From Balanoglossus misakiensis (taxonomy: Eukaryota; Hemichordata), in assembly GCA_040954595.2 (NCBI GenBank), contig CM082577.2:14384001-14448000 (forward strand): a stretch of DNA of 64,000 nucleotides. Reading direction: 5' to 3'. Under the pieces are notes generated by a model that was given only the letters and a program-made list of their open reading frames with translations, was not told the origin of the DNA and made no database searches. Below, piece after piece: positions 23,840 to 35,500 of this stretch. The first letter of the stretch is position 1; the number at the start of each line of letters is the position of its first letter. The position numbers and the translations under genes were made by a program.

Positions 23840-25323
23840 CCGACGTTCACAAACTGGGGTCTCTTAATTTTGCACATTTCCCCGCCAAGGTTAATGTACT
23901 TGAAAAATAGTCAAACTGCTCGCCCTCAAAGTTGGCTTGGAAGTCGCTGTTTAGCCGGGTAAGCACGTTCCGGTTGAAGTCGGCCCACGTTTCGTGAAAG
24001 AAAGCTTTCTTGACTGCCTCCCCGTCTCGGGTGATGTCCACGCCCAAAACATATATGTCGTCTGGCCCTACCAAGGTAGATATGAACGATTCTGTGATTA
24101 CAATCATAGGCCCTGGAGAGAAAGGGACAAACGACTGCGGCTGTTCGTTTGAAGCAGCGTCTGTCAACCCCTAAGTATCGCCAGAGAGGCTACCTACAAT
24201 CGTTTATCGTAGTTTCACGCGGTTTGTGAGATGTGACTAAGCAAAATCACGATATGTGACTTTGTGAGACTGTTCACATGAGCCAATAAGTTACTAGTAT
24301 TTTACCCACGCGAGTTTGTTTATCGTCAAACAGTCGATTGTATGGACATACTGCGTGAAAACAAAGGGATTATTAAGCAGAAACACAGTATTGAGTGTAA
24401 TTCATGCCAAAATTAGCACCCAGCTTTTCGATGAGTGTACCCAGCTTTTCGATGAGAGCACCCCTCTGGGAGTAAAAACTCGCCCAAAATGAATAAACGG
24501 TAAAGACCAAATATTCATTTTGGCAAGTTGTTTTCACTCTCATGTCTACAAGCGGGATAGAAGTTGTGTGTGGTCAAACGTTGATTCACTATATATTCAC
24601 ATGTACATTAACATAAACGGTATCTTGTATCAAATATAATTAAATGGAAAAGGGGCAGGGAGACAGAGTCTTTGTCCCTTTAACTATTAAGGAAGCGATT
24701 ATCCAACAGCACAATGGTACCGAGACATTTATTAAATTTGCTCTGTTGTTTAAATCTGTAGTCCTTTTCTGGCCCAAGAAAAGGACGTCGATCTACCAGT
24801 CATGCTGCAGAGTATCCCTAACTGTTTGCAGAAATGCATATCCTGCATTGCTATCGTACTAAAGGTGCTTCCCAAATGCGTTATCAGCTTCGTTCCCAGA
24901 ATATCCTGAATGTATTTCAGACCATACTTAAAATCACCGGCCACGGGGTGCACGCTCAGTCAGCAGCGTTCGTTCATCAACCGCTCAGCACTTTTTTCCA
25001 AGACTTCTGTACATTATATGAAGAAAAAGGCGCAAATAATAATGTAATATGAGACAGACAGACATGAAACAACTATCATGAATTGGTTCATTCGATCATA
25101 CTCTCAGGAACTACTAGTAAGTTTATCCAACCGGACTTGTATCTATGATTACTACCAGACTAAGGCTTGTATTTATGGTTACCTTTCGTAGTGTCTACTG
25201 GGTAAAATCGACATGTCCCGTTTTTCCCCAGAAATTCTTCTATCAGAATCTTGGTCTTACTGCAGTCACCTGCACCCAGGTCCGATAATATGGTATCCTT
25301 GCCGTAGAGGGAATCAATTTCAC
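23840..25323 (-). pseudogene. EgtD-like histidine methyltransferase (Methyltransf_33) gene remnant
   Basis: Three segments on the - strand match successive parts of the EgtD-type SAM methyltransferase domain. Exon 25323-25183 contains SDLGAGDCSKTKILIEEF and FYPVDTTK (SAM-binding motif I region) and ends at a GT donor. The segment at about 24940-24870 contains GDFKYGLKYI and THLGST. Exon 24112-23900 contains YVLGVDITRDGEAVKKAFF and TWADFNRNVL. Below the second segment, FLQTVRDTLQ is readable in another frame followed by an in-frame stop, and it duplicates what the third exon encodes. A possible further piece (VNVGFRSKCDHTV near 23840) joins only out of phase. The C-terminal part was not found. 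I read this as a decayed or rearranged gene; annotation by eye could have missed exons. Confidence 0.55.
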
Positions 25324-25718
25324 CTACAATTGATAAAAGACTTGTTGGACCAGGCATAGGTAATCTGTGACCGAGGCAGAATAGGTCATGGTAACATGTT
25401 GTCCTTTCAGTCATCAATACTTTGCCATTAAACTATTAAATTATATTTTTTTAATGTGTGGTCTACACATAAAGTGTGCATATACATTGTATGCAACTTG
25501 TATATTGGGACGTACATGTTATTTTAATAGTTATCATTAAGTTCGTCATCGAAATATATTCATATATGCAAATTAAGTATCACATTATCGGCATACAAGT
25601 AGATAGCGACGGCCCTTCCAGCCCAGCTTACTACGATATCTCGAAAATCAACTTACTTGAATATTTTCGCAATAATACAGCCTCTACATGGTAGATATGG
25701 TAATGTGGATTGTTATGA

Positions 25719-25755
25719 GCAGATAGGTGGAAAGGTTCCTTTTCCACCTATCTGC
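25719..25755. repeat. Short hairpin palindrome
   Basis: GCAGATAGGTGGAAAGG followed by CCTTTTCCACCTATCTGC, nearly perfect arms with a tiny loop. Confidence 0.85.
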
Positions 25756-25759
25756 TTTT

Positions 25760-26286
25760 CTTGTCATAATTATACCAATGGGGCGTGAACTTCGGTGTTC
25801 ACAACAGCCCAGGTAAAATGGCGTCGAACAAATGAGTTTTGCAGTTGTTGCCACAGCGGGCGCTGTCTGTGAGCAGACATCACGTAAATAAAGTTTATTG
25901 TGACTAAAAAAATTGCACATTTCATTATTTTCCGTAAATACATGTGTAATTAGATACAGAGCATGAACAAATGTTTACCGGGTCTCTTGGATTCTAGAGC
26001 GAATAAACAATTGTGAAACTTCAAGAGGTTCACTATATTAAAATATACAAGGTTACCTATGCAAATTTAACCATAGTCTGGTCCCCTGGCCCATTCCCAT
26101 CGCTTGCTTTGCTACGCTAAGGGAAAGTGTCAAGCTTGGGCGTTTGTACACATGGTTCTCATTGGCGTACGGACATAGGAGGCATCCATCTTTCTTATGA
26201 TCACGTGATCTTTGTTTTATTATATTGTGCGGGCCAGGTTTTTGACCGTAGGATAGTAAACCTAGATTGGGTCGGTGTATTTGACA
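25760..26286. other. Unassigned sequence downstream of the gag ORF
   Basis: This is where protease/RT/integrase of a Bel/Pao element would continue on the - strand, but no such domain is visible and no LTR could be identified by eye. Confidence 0.45.
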
Positions 26287-28206
26287 TCATTGTTGTGGAT
26301 ACCTGGTCTGCTCCTCCTCTGTGAGGGACGAAGCCGTACTGCTGGAAGTTGCTCCTCTGTATTCCTTGGGGATGGTTGACATTTCTTTTTTGCCACAGTT
26401 ATAGGGTTTATCATCTCTGGTTGTTGTACCTGCAGGTCTGACCCGAATGTCATTTCTGTGCAAAAGTCTATTGTGAGTGTCTCTGCAACCATTTATTCCA
26501 CATATTCTAGTTCGAGGACACATTTTACCTTGGTGATCGTCCCCCAAACAACGATAACACAGTCGTGTTCTCTTGGCAAAGTCCCACCTTTTGACAGCAT
26601 CCATCTTCTTGAATGCATCGCATTTCCACACACCATGAAGATCACTGCAAAACTTGCATCGTCTACGTCCATCTCTAGGCTTGTTATTAGCATACGATTC
26701 TTCAGTGTGTGCAAAGAATGTTCTGGCAGAGTTTACTTTCTTGTACACACCGACACCAGCTTTGTCTCTAACGCCTTCGACAGTTTCATAGGCAATAGTC
26801 TGAAATTCTGCCTCTTGGTTTATCCATTCCCTCAGGACTTCAACAGATTCGTCCTTTCTTCTCTCATACAACCAACGGTGATACTGTGCCAACATTGTCC
26901 TTGTCATTTTCTTCTGCAATTTGACATACAATGATCCGTGACCTAGTTCATCATGTCGACCAGCTTCTTTTAAATTGATGACGGCAATGTCTAACAGATA
27001 AGCAAACTTTTCAACATCTCTTGGGTAACCCGAACGAATTGGCCTAAAGTTCTCAAGTTCTTCCATGTGAAGTGCAATATGGCGACGCTTACCTCCGGAC
27101 TTCCGATTCAATCTGTCCTTGGCAGCTTCGTACGCTGTGGCAGAGTGTCCGAGGCTTTCTATCGCTTTAAGGGCTTCACCGGACAAGCATTGGCGCAACT
27201 GTAACAGCTTGTACTTGGCAGTGGCGGGAGCTTGATCAATACAAGCAGTAAAGGCAGCCTTCCAATTTTCGTATGTCCGTTTATCGCCAGTAAACACAGG
27301 AATCGACACTCGCTGCAACTGTTTCCACAGATCATGTCCGATTGCTTGTGAAGATGACTGCTTGTGTAAATTTTCAACAGGGTTTGTAGTTACGGCACAA
27401 AAGGCAGGTGGCGGATTTGCAGACATAGTATTGCCAACAGCTGTGACACATTGTACCAACCTTTGCCGTTGCGGTGGCTGTAGACCCAGTTCAACGTCTA
27501 TCTCGTCTTCAAGGACTTGATGTTTTTTCTGTACGTTTTGTTCTGCAGCGCTTACACGCTCAAGGTCTCTTTGCAACTCTTCATCAAATTCTCTTTGACG
27601 ACGTGCATATTCATCTTGAAGCTGTCTTCTGTGATACGCAATTTCTTCTTCCCTTTTCTGTACCTCTTCTCTTACACGCTGGACATACTGTCGAGCTTGC
27701 ATTTCTTCTAAATGACATCTGGTAATCTTCTCGGATAAATTAGAGTCCACGTCTTCTTTTTCTGTGTTTTTCTTACTTTTTCTGGATACGCCAGTCCCTA
27801 TAGTCGAAGGATCATCTTTTCTGGCATTAAGATAGTCCTGCGTTATTTCCTGAACATTTGCGTATTGTTCCTCAAGTATGTCCATTTCTTGTCCAACTTT
27901 TTGGCCATTCTTGAAGTTCTTTCTATCAAAGTACGTATTTGACAGTATTGTCATAACCTCCATGGCCTTCTGCTGTGCCAAGTTGAGATTTTCACGGAAT
28001 TCTCTCACCTGGTGACGACTCGGCAATTCTTCTTCGAGTAACTGCAGCAGCTGGTGCCTACTTCTTGTTAAAGCCGCTTTCGCCTTGGCTTTGCCCTGCT
28101 TCAGCTTCTCCAACCGTTCTGCTTCCTCTTCTGCTGGCTTGTCCACTTCTTGTACTTCGCTCTGAAGCTGTTCTTCTTCTGCTGCTGCTGAACCACCTGT
28201 TGCCAT
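26287..28206 (-). CDS. Bel/Pao-type retroelement Gag-like protein without pol
   Basis: An uninterrupted ORF of about 639 residues from ATG at 28206 (context MATGGSAAAEEE); an upstream ATG at 28266 lies in a repeat arm and is less likely. Roughly the first 280 residues are charged and alpha-helical, probably coiled coil. The middle (about 310-480) has the DUF1759/retrotransposon-gag pattern, starting VFTGDKRTYENWKAAF and containing LRQCLSGEALKAI. The end holds zinc knuckles: CKFCSDLHGVWKC and CYRCLGDDHQGKMC (C-x2-C-x4-H-x4-C). In Bel/Pao elements this is followed by DUF1758 protease, RT and integrase; here the ORF stops after a short tail and none follows. It is either a truncated element or a domesticated gag gene. 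Confidence 0.8.
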   Translation of the reverse strand: MATGGSAAAEEEQLQSEVQEVDKPAEEEAERLEKLKQGKAKAKAALTRSRHQLLQLLEEELPSRHQVREFRENLNLAQQKAMEVMTILSNTYFDRKNFKNGQKVGQEMDILEEQYANVQEITQDYLNARKDDPSTIGTGVSRKSKKNTEKEDVDSNLSEKITRCHLEEMQARQYVQRVREEVQKREEEIAYHRRQLQDEYARRQREFDEELQRDLERVSAAEQNVQKKHQVLEDEIDVELGLQPPQRQRLVQCVTAVGNTMSANPPPAFCAVTTNPVENLHKQSSSQAIGHDLWKQLQRVSIPVFTGDKRTYENWKAAFTACIDQAPATAKYKLLQLRQCLSGEALKAIESLGHSATAYEAAKDRLNRKSGGKRRHIALHMEELENFRPIRSGYPRDVEKFAYLLDIAVINLKEAGRHDELGHGSLYVKLQKKMTRTMLAQYHRWLYERRKDESVEVLREWINQEAEFQTIAYETVEGVRDKAGVGVYKKVNSARTFFAHTEESYANNKPRDGRRRCKFCSDLHGVWKCDAFKKMDAVKRWDFAKRTRLCYRCLGDDHQGKMCPRTRICGINGCRDTHNRLLHRNDIRVRPAGTTTRDDKPYNCGKKEMSTIPKEYRGATSSSTASSLTEEEQTRYPQQ

Positions 28207-28959
28207 CTTCGTCTCTTCGTAGCTTCGTTTCTTCTGGAAGTGGAGCGGCCAAACCCCAATTTTCATAGCGAGTGTGCATTTTGTGATAAAAGCCCCAAAC
28301 TTGGCTCAGATGTGTGTTACTGTGTACTAAGCAAATTCAGATAGCGAGCCACTTAATATCTGTTAACGGGTAGCCATGGCAACTATTTTTCAAAATGGTC
28401 GCCACTACATTAATCTTTCCCACAAAATAACGACTAAAGAACACCAAGGTAATTTCAGTTTATGGTATTTAAAACCAGAAACTATAGAAAGGGTGATTTG
28501 CAAAGTATTTGTGGTCACCGAAATAGTTATAAATACAGAATAACGGATAAAACACAGTTTAATATCTACAGTGGAGCGGCATTACAGATCGATTGTGCAT
28601 TTTGTGATAAAAGCACCAAACTTGGCTCAGATGTGCGTTAATGTGTACTATACAAATTCAGATAGCGAGCCACAATATCTGTTGATGAGTTTCCATGGCA
28701 ACCATTTTTTCATTTTTTCAAAATGGCCGCCAATACAGATAATCTCACCCACAAAATATCAATTATAAAACTCCAAAATAAATTCATATTACAATATTTG
28801 AAACAAGATAACTGCTCAAAGATTAATTTTCAAAATATTTATCATCACTAAACTAGTTATAGGGGTAAATACAGGATCAAGATTCAATCGCTAGAAAAAT
28901 TCAAGTTTGGTAATAACCCCGATTACAACAAATAGTGCAGGAGCTAAACACCAAATGTT

Positions 28960-30062
28960 GGCATAATTGTGCACTTTGGGTTAAAAGCATGAAACTTGGT
29001 ACACTTATGCATTGACCCATGGCAGCCATTTTCTGATATGGATCCAAAATGACAGCGTCCTCTAGTGGCCAGAAACAAATATTCATACTTTCAAATTGTG
29101 CACTTCCGGTTGAAAGCATGAAATTTGGTACAATTATTTATTGACCCATGGCGGACATTTTCAAATATGGATCCAAAGAGAAAGTACCCTCTGGTGGCCA
29201 GAAACTGACATTTACACCCCCCCCCCTATTAATGGCACTTTTTGGTCAAGTTTAACACTCAGACACAGGAATGTGGGTTGTAAAACATGCTTGCTGCCAT
29301 ACATTCCTTTGAATATTATCCTAATCCTGATGTACATGTGTCAGATCAATCTTGTATGTTACTTATTGAACAATTTGTTTGTCGGTATAACAGAACCAGT
29401 TGAATACACAAAGTCATGCAAAGGGGTAAGACAACATCTCTTCTCCAAAAAGTCAAGGGTTCTCGAGAATATTCCTTCTACACAGGCAGCTCTTAAAGAA
29501 CATGTGCTATGAGAAACCTAGCAAAGCTATATCAAACCAACAGAATCCCAGTGGAAATCAAAGTGGACAACTCTTAGTCAAACCCAAGAAAATGGTCAAC
29601 CTCAGGAAATTAGTCATGCACATGTTTCTGTAGGAGTTTAGGTCTAGTCTGACAGCAGTGCTCTTTGTTACTGTGAAGGAAGATGTCATCAAGATTGATC
29701 TGATACATGTACATCAGAATTAGGATAATATACAGAGGAATGTATGGTAGCAAGCATGTTTTACAACCAACATTCCTGTGTCTGAGTTTTAAACTTCACC
29801 AAAAAGTGCCATTAATGGGGAAAAAGTGTGAATGTTTCTGGCCGCTAGGGGGCGCTGTATTTGGGATCCATATTGGAAAATGTCCGCCATGGGTCAATGA
29901 ATAATTGTACCAAATTTCATGCTTGCACGATTTTAAAGTATGAATGTCTGTTTCTGGCCACTAGAGGGCGCTGTCATTTTGGATCCATATCACAAAATGG
30001 CCGCCATGGGTCAATGCATAAGTGTACCAAGATTCATGCTTTTAACCCAAAGTGCACGATTT
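28960..30062. repeat. Inner palindrome within the foldback element
   Basis: About 400 bp at 28960-29365 recurs inverted at about 29690-30062. Shared landmarks include GTGCACTTTGGGTTAAAAGC, TTGACCCATGGC, TGGATCCAAA and CAGACACAGGAATGT. Each arm contains a ~115 bp unit present twice in tandem (about 28965-29080 and 29095-29210). The spacer 29370-29690 shows no gene. Confidence 0.85.
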
Positions 30063-30069
30063 TTTGGTT

Positions 30070-31790
30070 AACTGCCCCACTAAAACTTAGTTAAAACACT
30101 GTATAACCATATATATATTATAATAGTTGCCTGGCATAAACAAAATTTTGTGATAAAAGTTTAACAAGTAAAGCTCACTTGATTCGTTATTTTCCCCATG
30201 AAAATATATTTGATGAACACAATTCCAAATTTAGTCAACCCAGGAAAAAACGGCATCTCGTTTCTCAACCTTATAAATTGATCTGACCAGTTTGAATCAG
30301 TGCAGAATCTAGCTTTTTATCTTCATCAAATGATTCATGCAAATAAAGAATCACTTCCCCATAAAATGGTGGCAGAAAGCCAGTATCATGACAGTCGATT
30401 GGTTTGTTAAAGTTACAATAGAAACTAACTATGTTTAGGTTGCATGTACATAGATAGATGTTAGGAATCAAAATCAAAATCTGTTTCAAACTTTTCATCC
30501 AATACTTGTCCTTCGGAAAGCGTTTTGATGAAGTAACTCGAAGTGCTTTGTATTGCTCATGTTATCGATAATTTTAATCGCACCTTGATCATGATAGTCA
30601 GCAGTTCTATTTTGACATGTTATTTTGTGTATTTTTGAACCCCCAAAATCAAAGAATAAAATGATAAAGTGAAAATAAGCTTCAACACACCAAAAGTCTT
30701 CAGGATCACAGCTTTTCTGTAAAGAGTAAGATTTCGCTTACTTCATGCTATTAAATGAAATGAAGCTTTCCGTAATATCTCTTGCAAAGTCAGATCTTTA
30801 CACATTGAGATATTAGAATGGAAGTACATTCCAAGTGACTTGTTGGGAGCCTTGGGCCACCTAATCACAGAAAATTGCAATAAGACCTGCTTTTCCATTT
30901 ACCAATCTAAAGGCCAACTACCTGTATATTTAGTTGGGTTTCTATAATTAACACACATTTTGACAATATTTATGGAATGATGAACACTATTCTCGACAAA
31001 TAAAATAATATTGTGTCCTCCGGTGTAATTTTTATGAGTTTGGAATCATAGACACCATTTATCTTTTGGTCAACTCTGTTAACAGTCGCCAAAATTGCTG
31101 GAGTCGAACTGATACATGATCTAAAGTATCAAAACATATGGTCGATTATTAACGTTTCAGCAATTCGACTTAAGTTTCTTTAATATCCTATGGGATTTTG
31201 ACAAACATCAACGCCCCGAAAAAACGTTGTCAACGCTGCGGTCGCGATTGTGGTCGAAACAAAGCCGACATTTTCGCATGGTTCGTCCATTTAGATTGCA
31301 TTGCGTTTGAGGCCCTATGTGTATGTCTGTCGACCAATAAACGCGACGACCGCGGACTCAGTTTGGATCAACGTCTATTTCGGGCAGTGGACTCTCCTAT
31401 CATGTTGATAAGGAAATGTTACCAGTCACGAGTAAGCCAAGCCCACATCCGCGTGCAATTCGAATATATCGGTGATCTGTTTATATGATTATCATTAGCT
31501 AAGGTGGTAAACTGTTGTGATTCATATGTGTAATTTACGTACTGCAAGTTAAATATCGCAATTAGCCTAATGTTTGACCATAGACAGTATGGTTTGACAT
31601 ATATTAATCCGAGAACAAAGGGATTAAAAGTTGCGCCTTTAAATTGTGTTTTGATAACTTACCTACCCCTATAAGTAGTTTAGTAACCATAATATCTTTG
31701 CAAATCATTCTTTCCACAGTTCCTTGTATCAAATATAGTAATCTAAATTTATTTTGGTGTTTACACTTGTTATTCTGTGGGTGATATTAT
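30070..31790. other. Spacer of the foldback element, no gene recognised
   Basis: AT-rich sequence. An ORF at about 31230-31488 (RCQRCGRDCGRNKADIF...) has cysteine pairs but no ATG at its start and no family match I recognise. Confidence 0.45.
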
Positions 31791-32504
31791 CTGTATTGGT
31801 GGCCATTTTGAAAAATTAGTTGTCATGGAAACTCATCAACAGATTTTAAGTGGCTCGCTATCTGAATTTGTTTAGTACACATTAACACACATCTGAGCCA
31901 AGTTTGGTGCTTTTATAACAGAATGCACAATCGCAATGAAAATTAGGGTTTGGCCGCTCCACTATGGTGACTTCTTCCAAACTACTGTTGTCCAAATCTG
32001 CAGTCTTCAACCATGCTCTGGTACCAAAAATGGAGTGAAGGAGATCTCGTACGACGAAAAGTACTTTAATACACTCGAAATGCACTCAAATTACAATCGA
32101 AATATATTGCTTTTATATATGCTTCAAAAAGTAAATTAATGGATGGTGCCAACAAAATAAACGTTCATGACACGTTTAGATAATTTCTCGTCTAGCTTGG
32201 GGGTTCAACGTCAAAAGGAAAGTTCACTATTCAAATGCAAATAAAGTCATTAAAGAGTCCTCATCTCTTCTCTCCAGAGCACAATACTAGATATTTTAAA
32301 ATTTAAAATGGCCACCAATCTATAAGTTAACTCTATGTAGCCAATTTCAAATAGTGATTTTCATGAAAATAAGACGATGAATACCATGTTTTCTTCATCG
32401 CTTTCAAATAAACTTCTCGCACACTTTAATACGGTAAAGAATTGAAAGGTTTAGAGTATTAGCATTGCCACGAGGATAGAGCAGGAATACAAGAGGACAA
32501 AAAT

Positions 32505-35500
32505 TAATAGACCCTGAGCCAGTAGTGGTTTACCTCCCCCCCCCCCCCCCCCCCCGGGGGGGAATTTTCGAGACAATGTTTTTCTGAAAGCCTATCATAT
32601 ACTGAGTAAAATTCACTTTGTTTGCCATCTGGGCACCGGGGCGTTTTCGAGTTATTGGCTTCTAAATTATATTGGGTAACGTATGTAGGAAAGCCTAAAA
32701 GTGCATATAAATTGACGTAAGGGGTAAATTAGTCTTGTAAAATACTGTCTCTCTGAACGTATACCTCGAACAACAGGGATGTATTTAGTATCAAAAGAAA
32801 GCTTAATAAACAAGCTTTCCATTAATTACAAAATAAAAGTGATATGACAAATCATGACATCATAGTGACGTCATAAGTCAAAATACCCTTACGAAAATGG
32901 TGTTCTGTTCACCTATAAATGTGAGGTTTTGCAAAACATGTCTCTGTGCAATTGTACTGATGAAAACTGTGATGTGTTTGATATCAACAGAAAGCTGATT
33001 GAGTAAAGTATCTAATTATTGCCAAAAATTGATATAATAATCAATTACGTCATCATTACGTCATACTTCCAAGTACTCTTACCAATTAGTGACTATGATG
33101 ATAAGTTATTACCCTAGGAGATAGGTGCCTTTAAATAAAAAAAAATTGGTAAGGAAGGTTTGTGAAGTCCATTCTATGTAAAAAAAATGGTGCTGATTCC
33201 AAAAAAGTCAGTCTTATTGACCCCACCCAAGACAAAATTGCCATTTTGGCACTTTTTAACCCAACAAAGGTCATTTTTAGAAAACACTAAAAACACACTG
33301 TTTTCGTCACATTCGAAGATCTGATGACATATGATATGCCTATTCTATGTAAAATTTGGTTGATATTACGAAAAAAGCAGTCTGACTGACCCCACCCAAG
33401 ACAAAATTGCCATTTTGGCACTTTTTAACCCAAAAAAGGTCATTTTTAGAAAACACTAAAAACACACTGTTTTTTTCACATTCAAAGATCTGATGACATA
33501 TGATATGCCTATTCTATGTAAAATTTGGTTGATATTACGAAAAAAGCAGTCTGACTGACCCCACCCAAGACAAAATTGCCATTTTGGCACTTTTTAACCC
33601 AAAAAAGGTCATTTTTAGAAAACACTAAAAACACACTGTTTTCGTCACATTCGAAGATCTGATGACATATGATATGCCTATTCTATGTAAAATTTGGTTG
33701 ATATTACGAAAAAAGCAGTCTGACTGACCCCAAACGAGACAGAATTGCCTTTTTGACCATTTTTTTGCCCAAAAACGTCATTTTTAGACAAAATTTAAAA
33801 CACACTCTTCTCTTCATATTGATTGATTTGATGATATATGGAAAGTCAATTATATGTGTAAAATGGTGACTATAAAACATAAAGCAGTCTTTTTGACCCC
33901 AATCAATACAAAAATGCTATTTTTGGCCACATTTTGAGGTCAAAAAGGTCATTTTTACAAAAAAACTAAAAACAAACTGTTTTCTTCATATTCAGAGATC
34001 TGATTATGTATGAAAAGTCCATTCTATGTAAAAAAAAAAATCTGATTGAACCCATTCTAGTCAAAATTGCGTTTTTGGCAATTTATTGCCTAAAAAGACC
34101 TACTTAAGACAAATTTATCATTTTAAACATTTTCTAGAGAAAAAAAATGTTTGCATTTGGAGATAGCCCAAATTGAACTCATAATGATGATGAAACAGCG
34201 TCGAGAGTAAAAGAAGTTATACGAATTGAACCAAAGTCGCATCGATGAATCTAAACACGTCGCCCAGGACCAAGCATTAAACATGATACAGGCGACAAAA
34301 AGACAGGCACTGCACGTGGCAAACTCCCAAATATTCACTTAGAGCATCTCCAAATTGAAACGTCAAGGAATTTAAGAGTTTTTATTATATTTATTAGCAT
34401 TTTTCCTGTTGTGTGCTAGTTCATGGGCCAGTTTTAGCTCTATTGAGTATTTAGCATCGTGGGATTGCACTCCTGTCCAATCAGAATGACGGAGGTATCA
34501 TGATATAATATAATTTCTGATTTTGTATTCAGAACGAAGAGGATAAATGTCAACAATCTACCCGGAGCTGGTATAGATGTACATAACAGAATTTATACCA
34601 TGTATAACCGACTTATAGTATACAGTGTGAATACATGGATCGTCTCGTTTTATTGTTGAGTTGCATTTTAGGCTAAATGTGCCAAATTGTGGCAACTCTG
34701 CCTTTCAATATCATCAATTCAACTGATATCATATGGTATGACATTTTAAATATGCAAATATAACATCAAAACTCAAAAGTAAAAAAACACCAATTATTTT
34801 GTTTTCTGAAAAAGACAATTGTTGACTAGAAGATGGCTTAGTGGCAATTTTGTATTGAGTGGGGTCTTAATAAGACTGTTGTGTTGGTATCAGCATATTT
34901 TTTGCAAAAAAGGGACTTTCCATTCATAATCAAACATTTAAATACGAAGAAAACTGCTTGTTTTCATTTTTTCTTGAAATGACCCTTTGACCAAAAAATG
35001 GCCAAAATGACAATTTTGTAGAGCTAAAAAGAATTTTTTTTTTGGAATCGGCTCCCTTTCAACATAAATGGACCTTCTCCGTACATCATAAGATCTCTGA
35101 AAATAAAGAAAGAAGTTTCAAACAGTTACCTTTTTTGAGCAAAGTGGCCAAAGTGGCATTTTTTCCCTCTGTGGAGTCAGTAAGAGTGCTTTTTTGGAAA
35201 AATCGCTACTTTTAAGATAGAATGGACTTTTATTTATTATTAGTTGCAAACATTTTTTTCTCTAGAAAATGTTCAAAATTATAAATTTGTCTTAAGTAGG
35301 TCTTTTGAGGCAATAAATTGCGAAAAACGCAATTTTGACTAGAATGGGGTCAATCAGATTTTTTTTTTACATAGAATGGACTTTTCATACATAATCAGAT
35401 CTCTGAATATGAAGAAAATAGTTTGGTTTTAGTTTTTTGTAAAAATGACCTTTTCGACCTCAAAAATGTGGCCCAAAATGGCATTTTTGTATTGATTGGG

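Larger units (their letters stand above)
28240..31968. mobile_element. Foldback element with inverted arms GTGGAGCGGCCAAAC
   Basis: Left arm 28240-28440 and right arm about 31790-31968 are inverted copies (GTGGAGCGGCCAAACCC... and its complement ...GTTTGGCCGCTCCAC), including GTGCATTTTGTGATAAAAGC and CAAATTCAGATAGCGAGCCA. A third, direct copy of the left arm starts at 28571. No transposase is seen inside. The left end abuts the gag ORF, whose alternative upstream start codon comes from the arm. Confidence 0.75.

Noticed and set aside
31198-31488. ORF with RCQRCGRDCGRN cysteine pairs
   Set aside because: No ATG at its start, no splice sites or family match noted, and it lies in the spacer of a foldback element.
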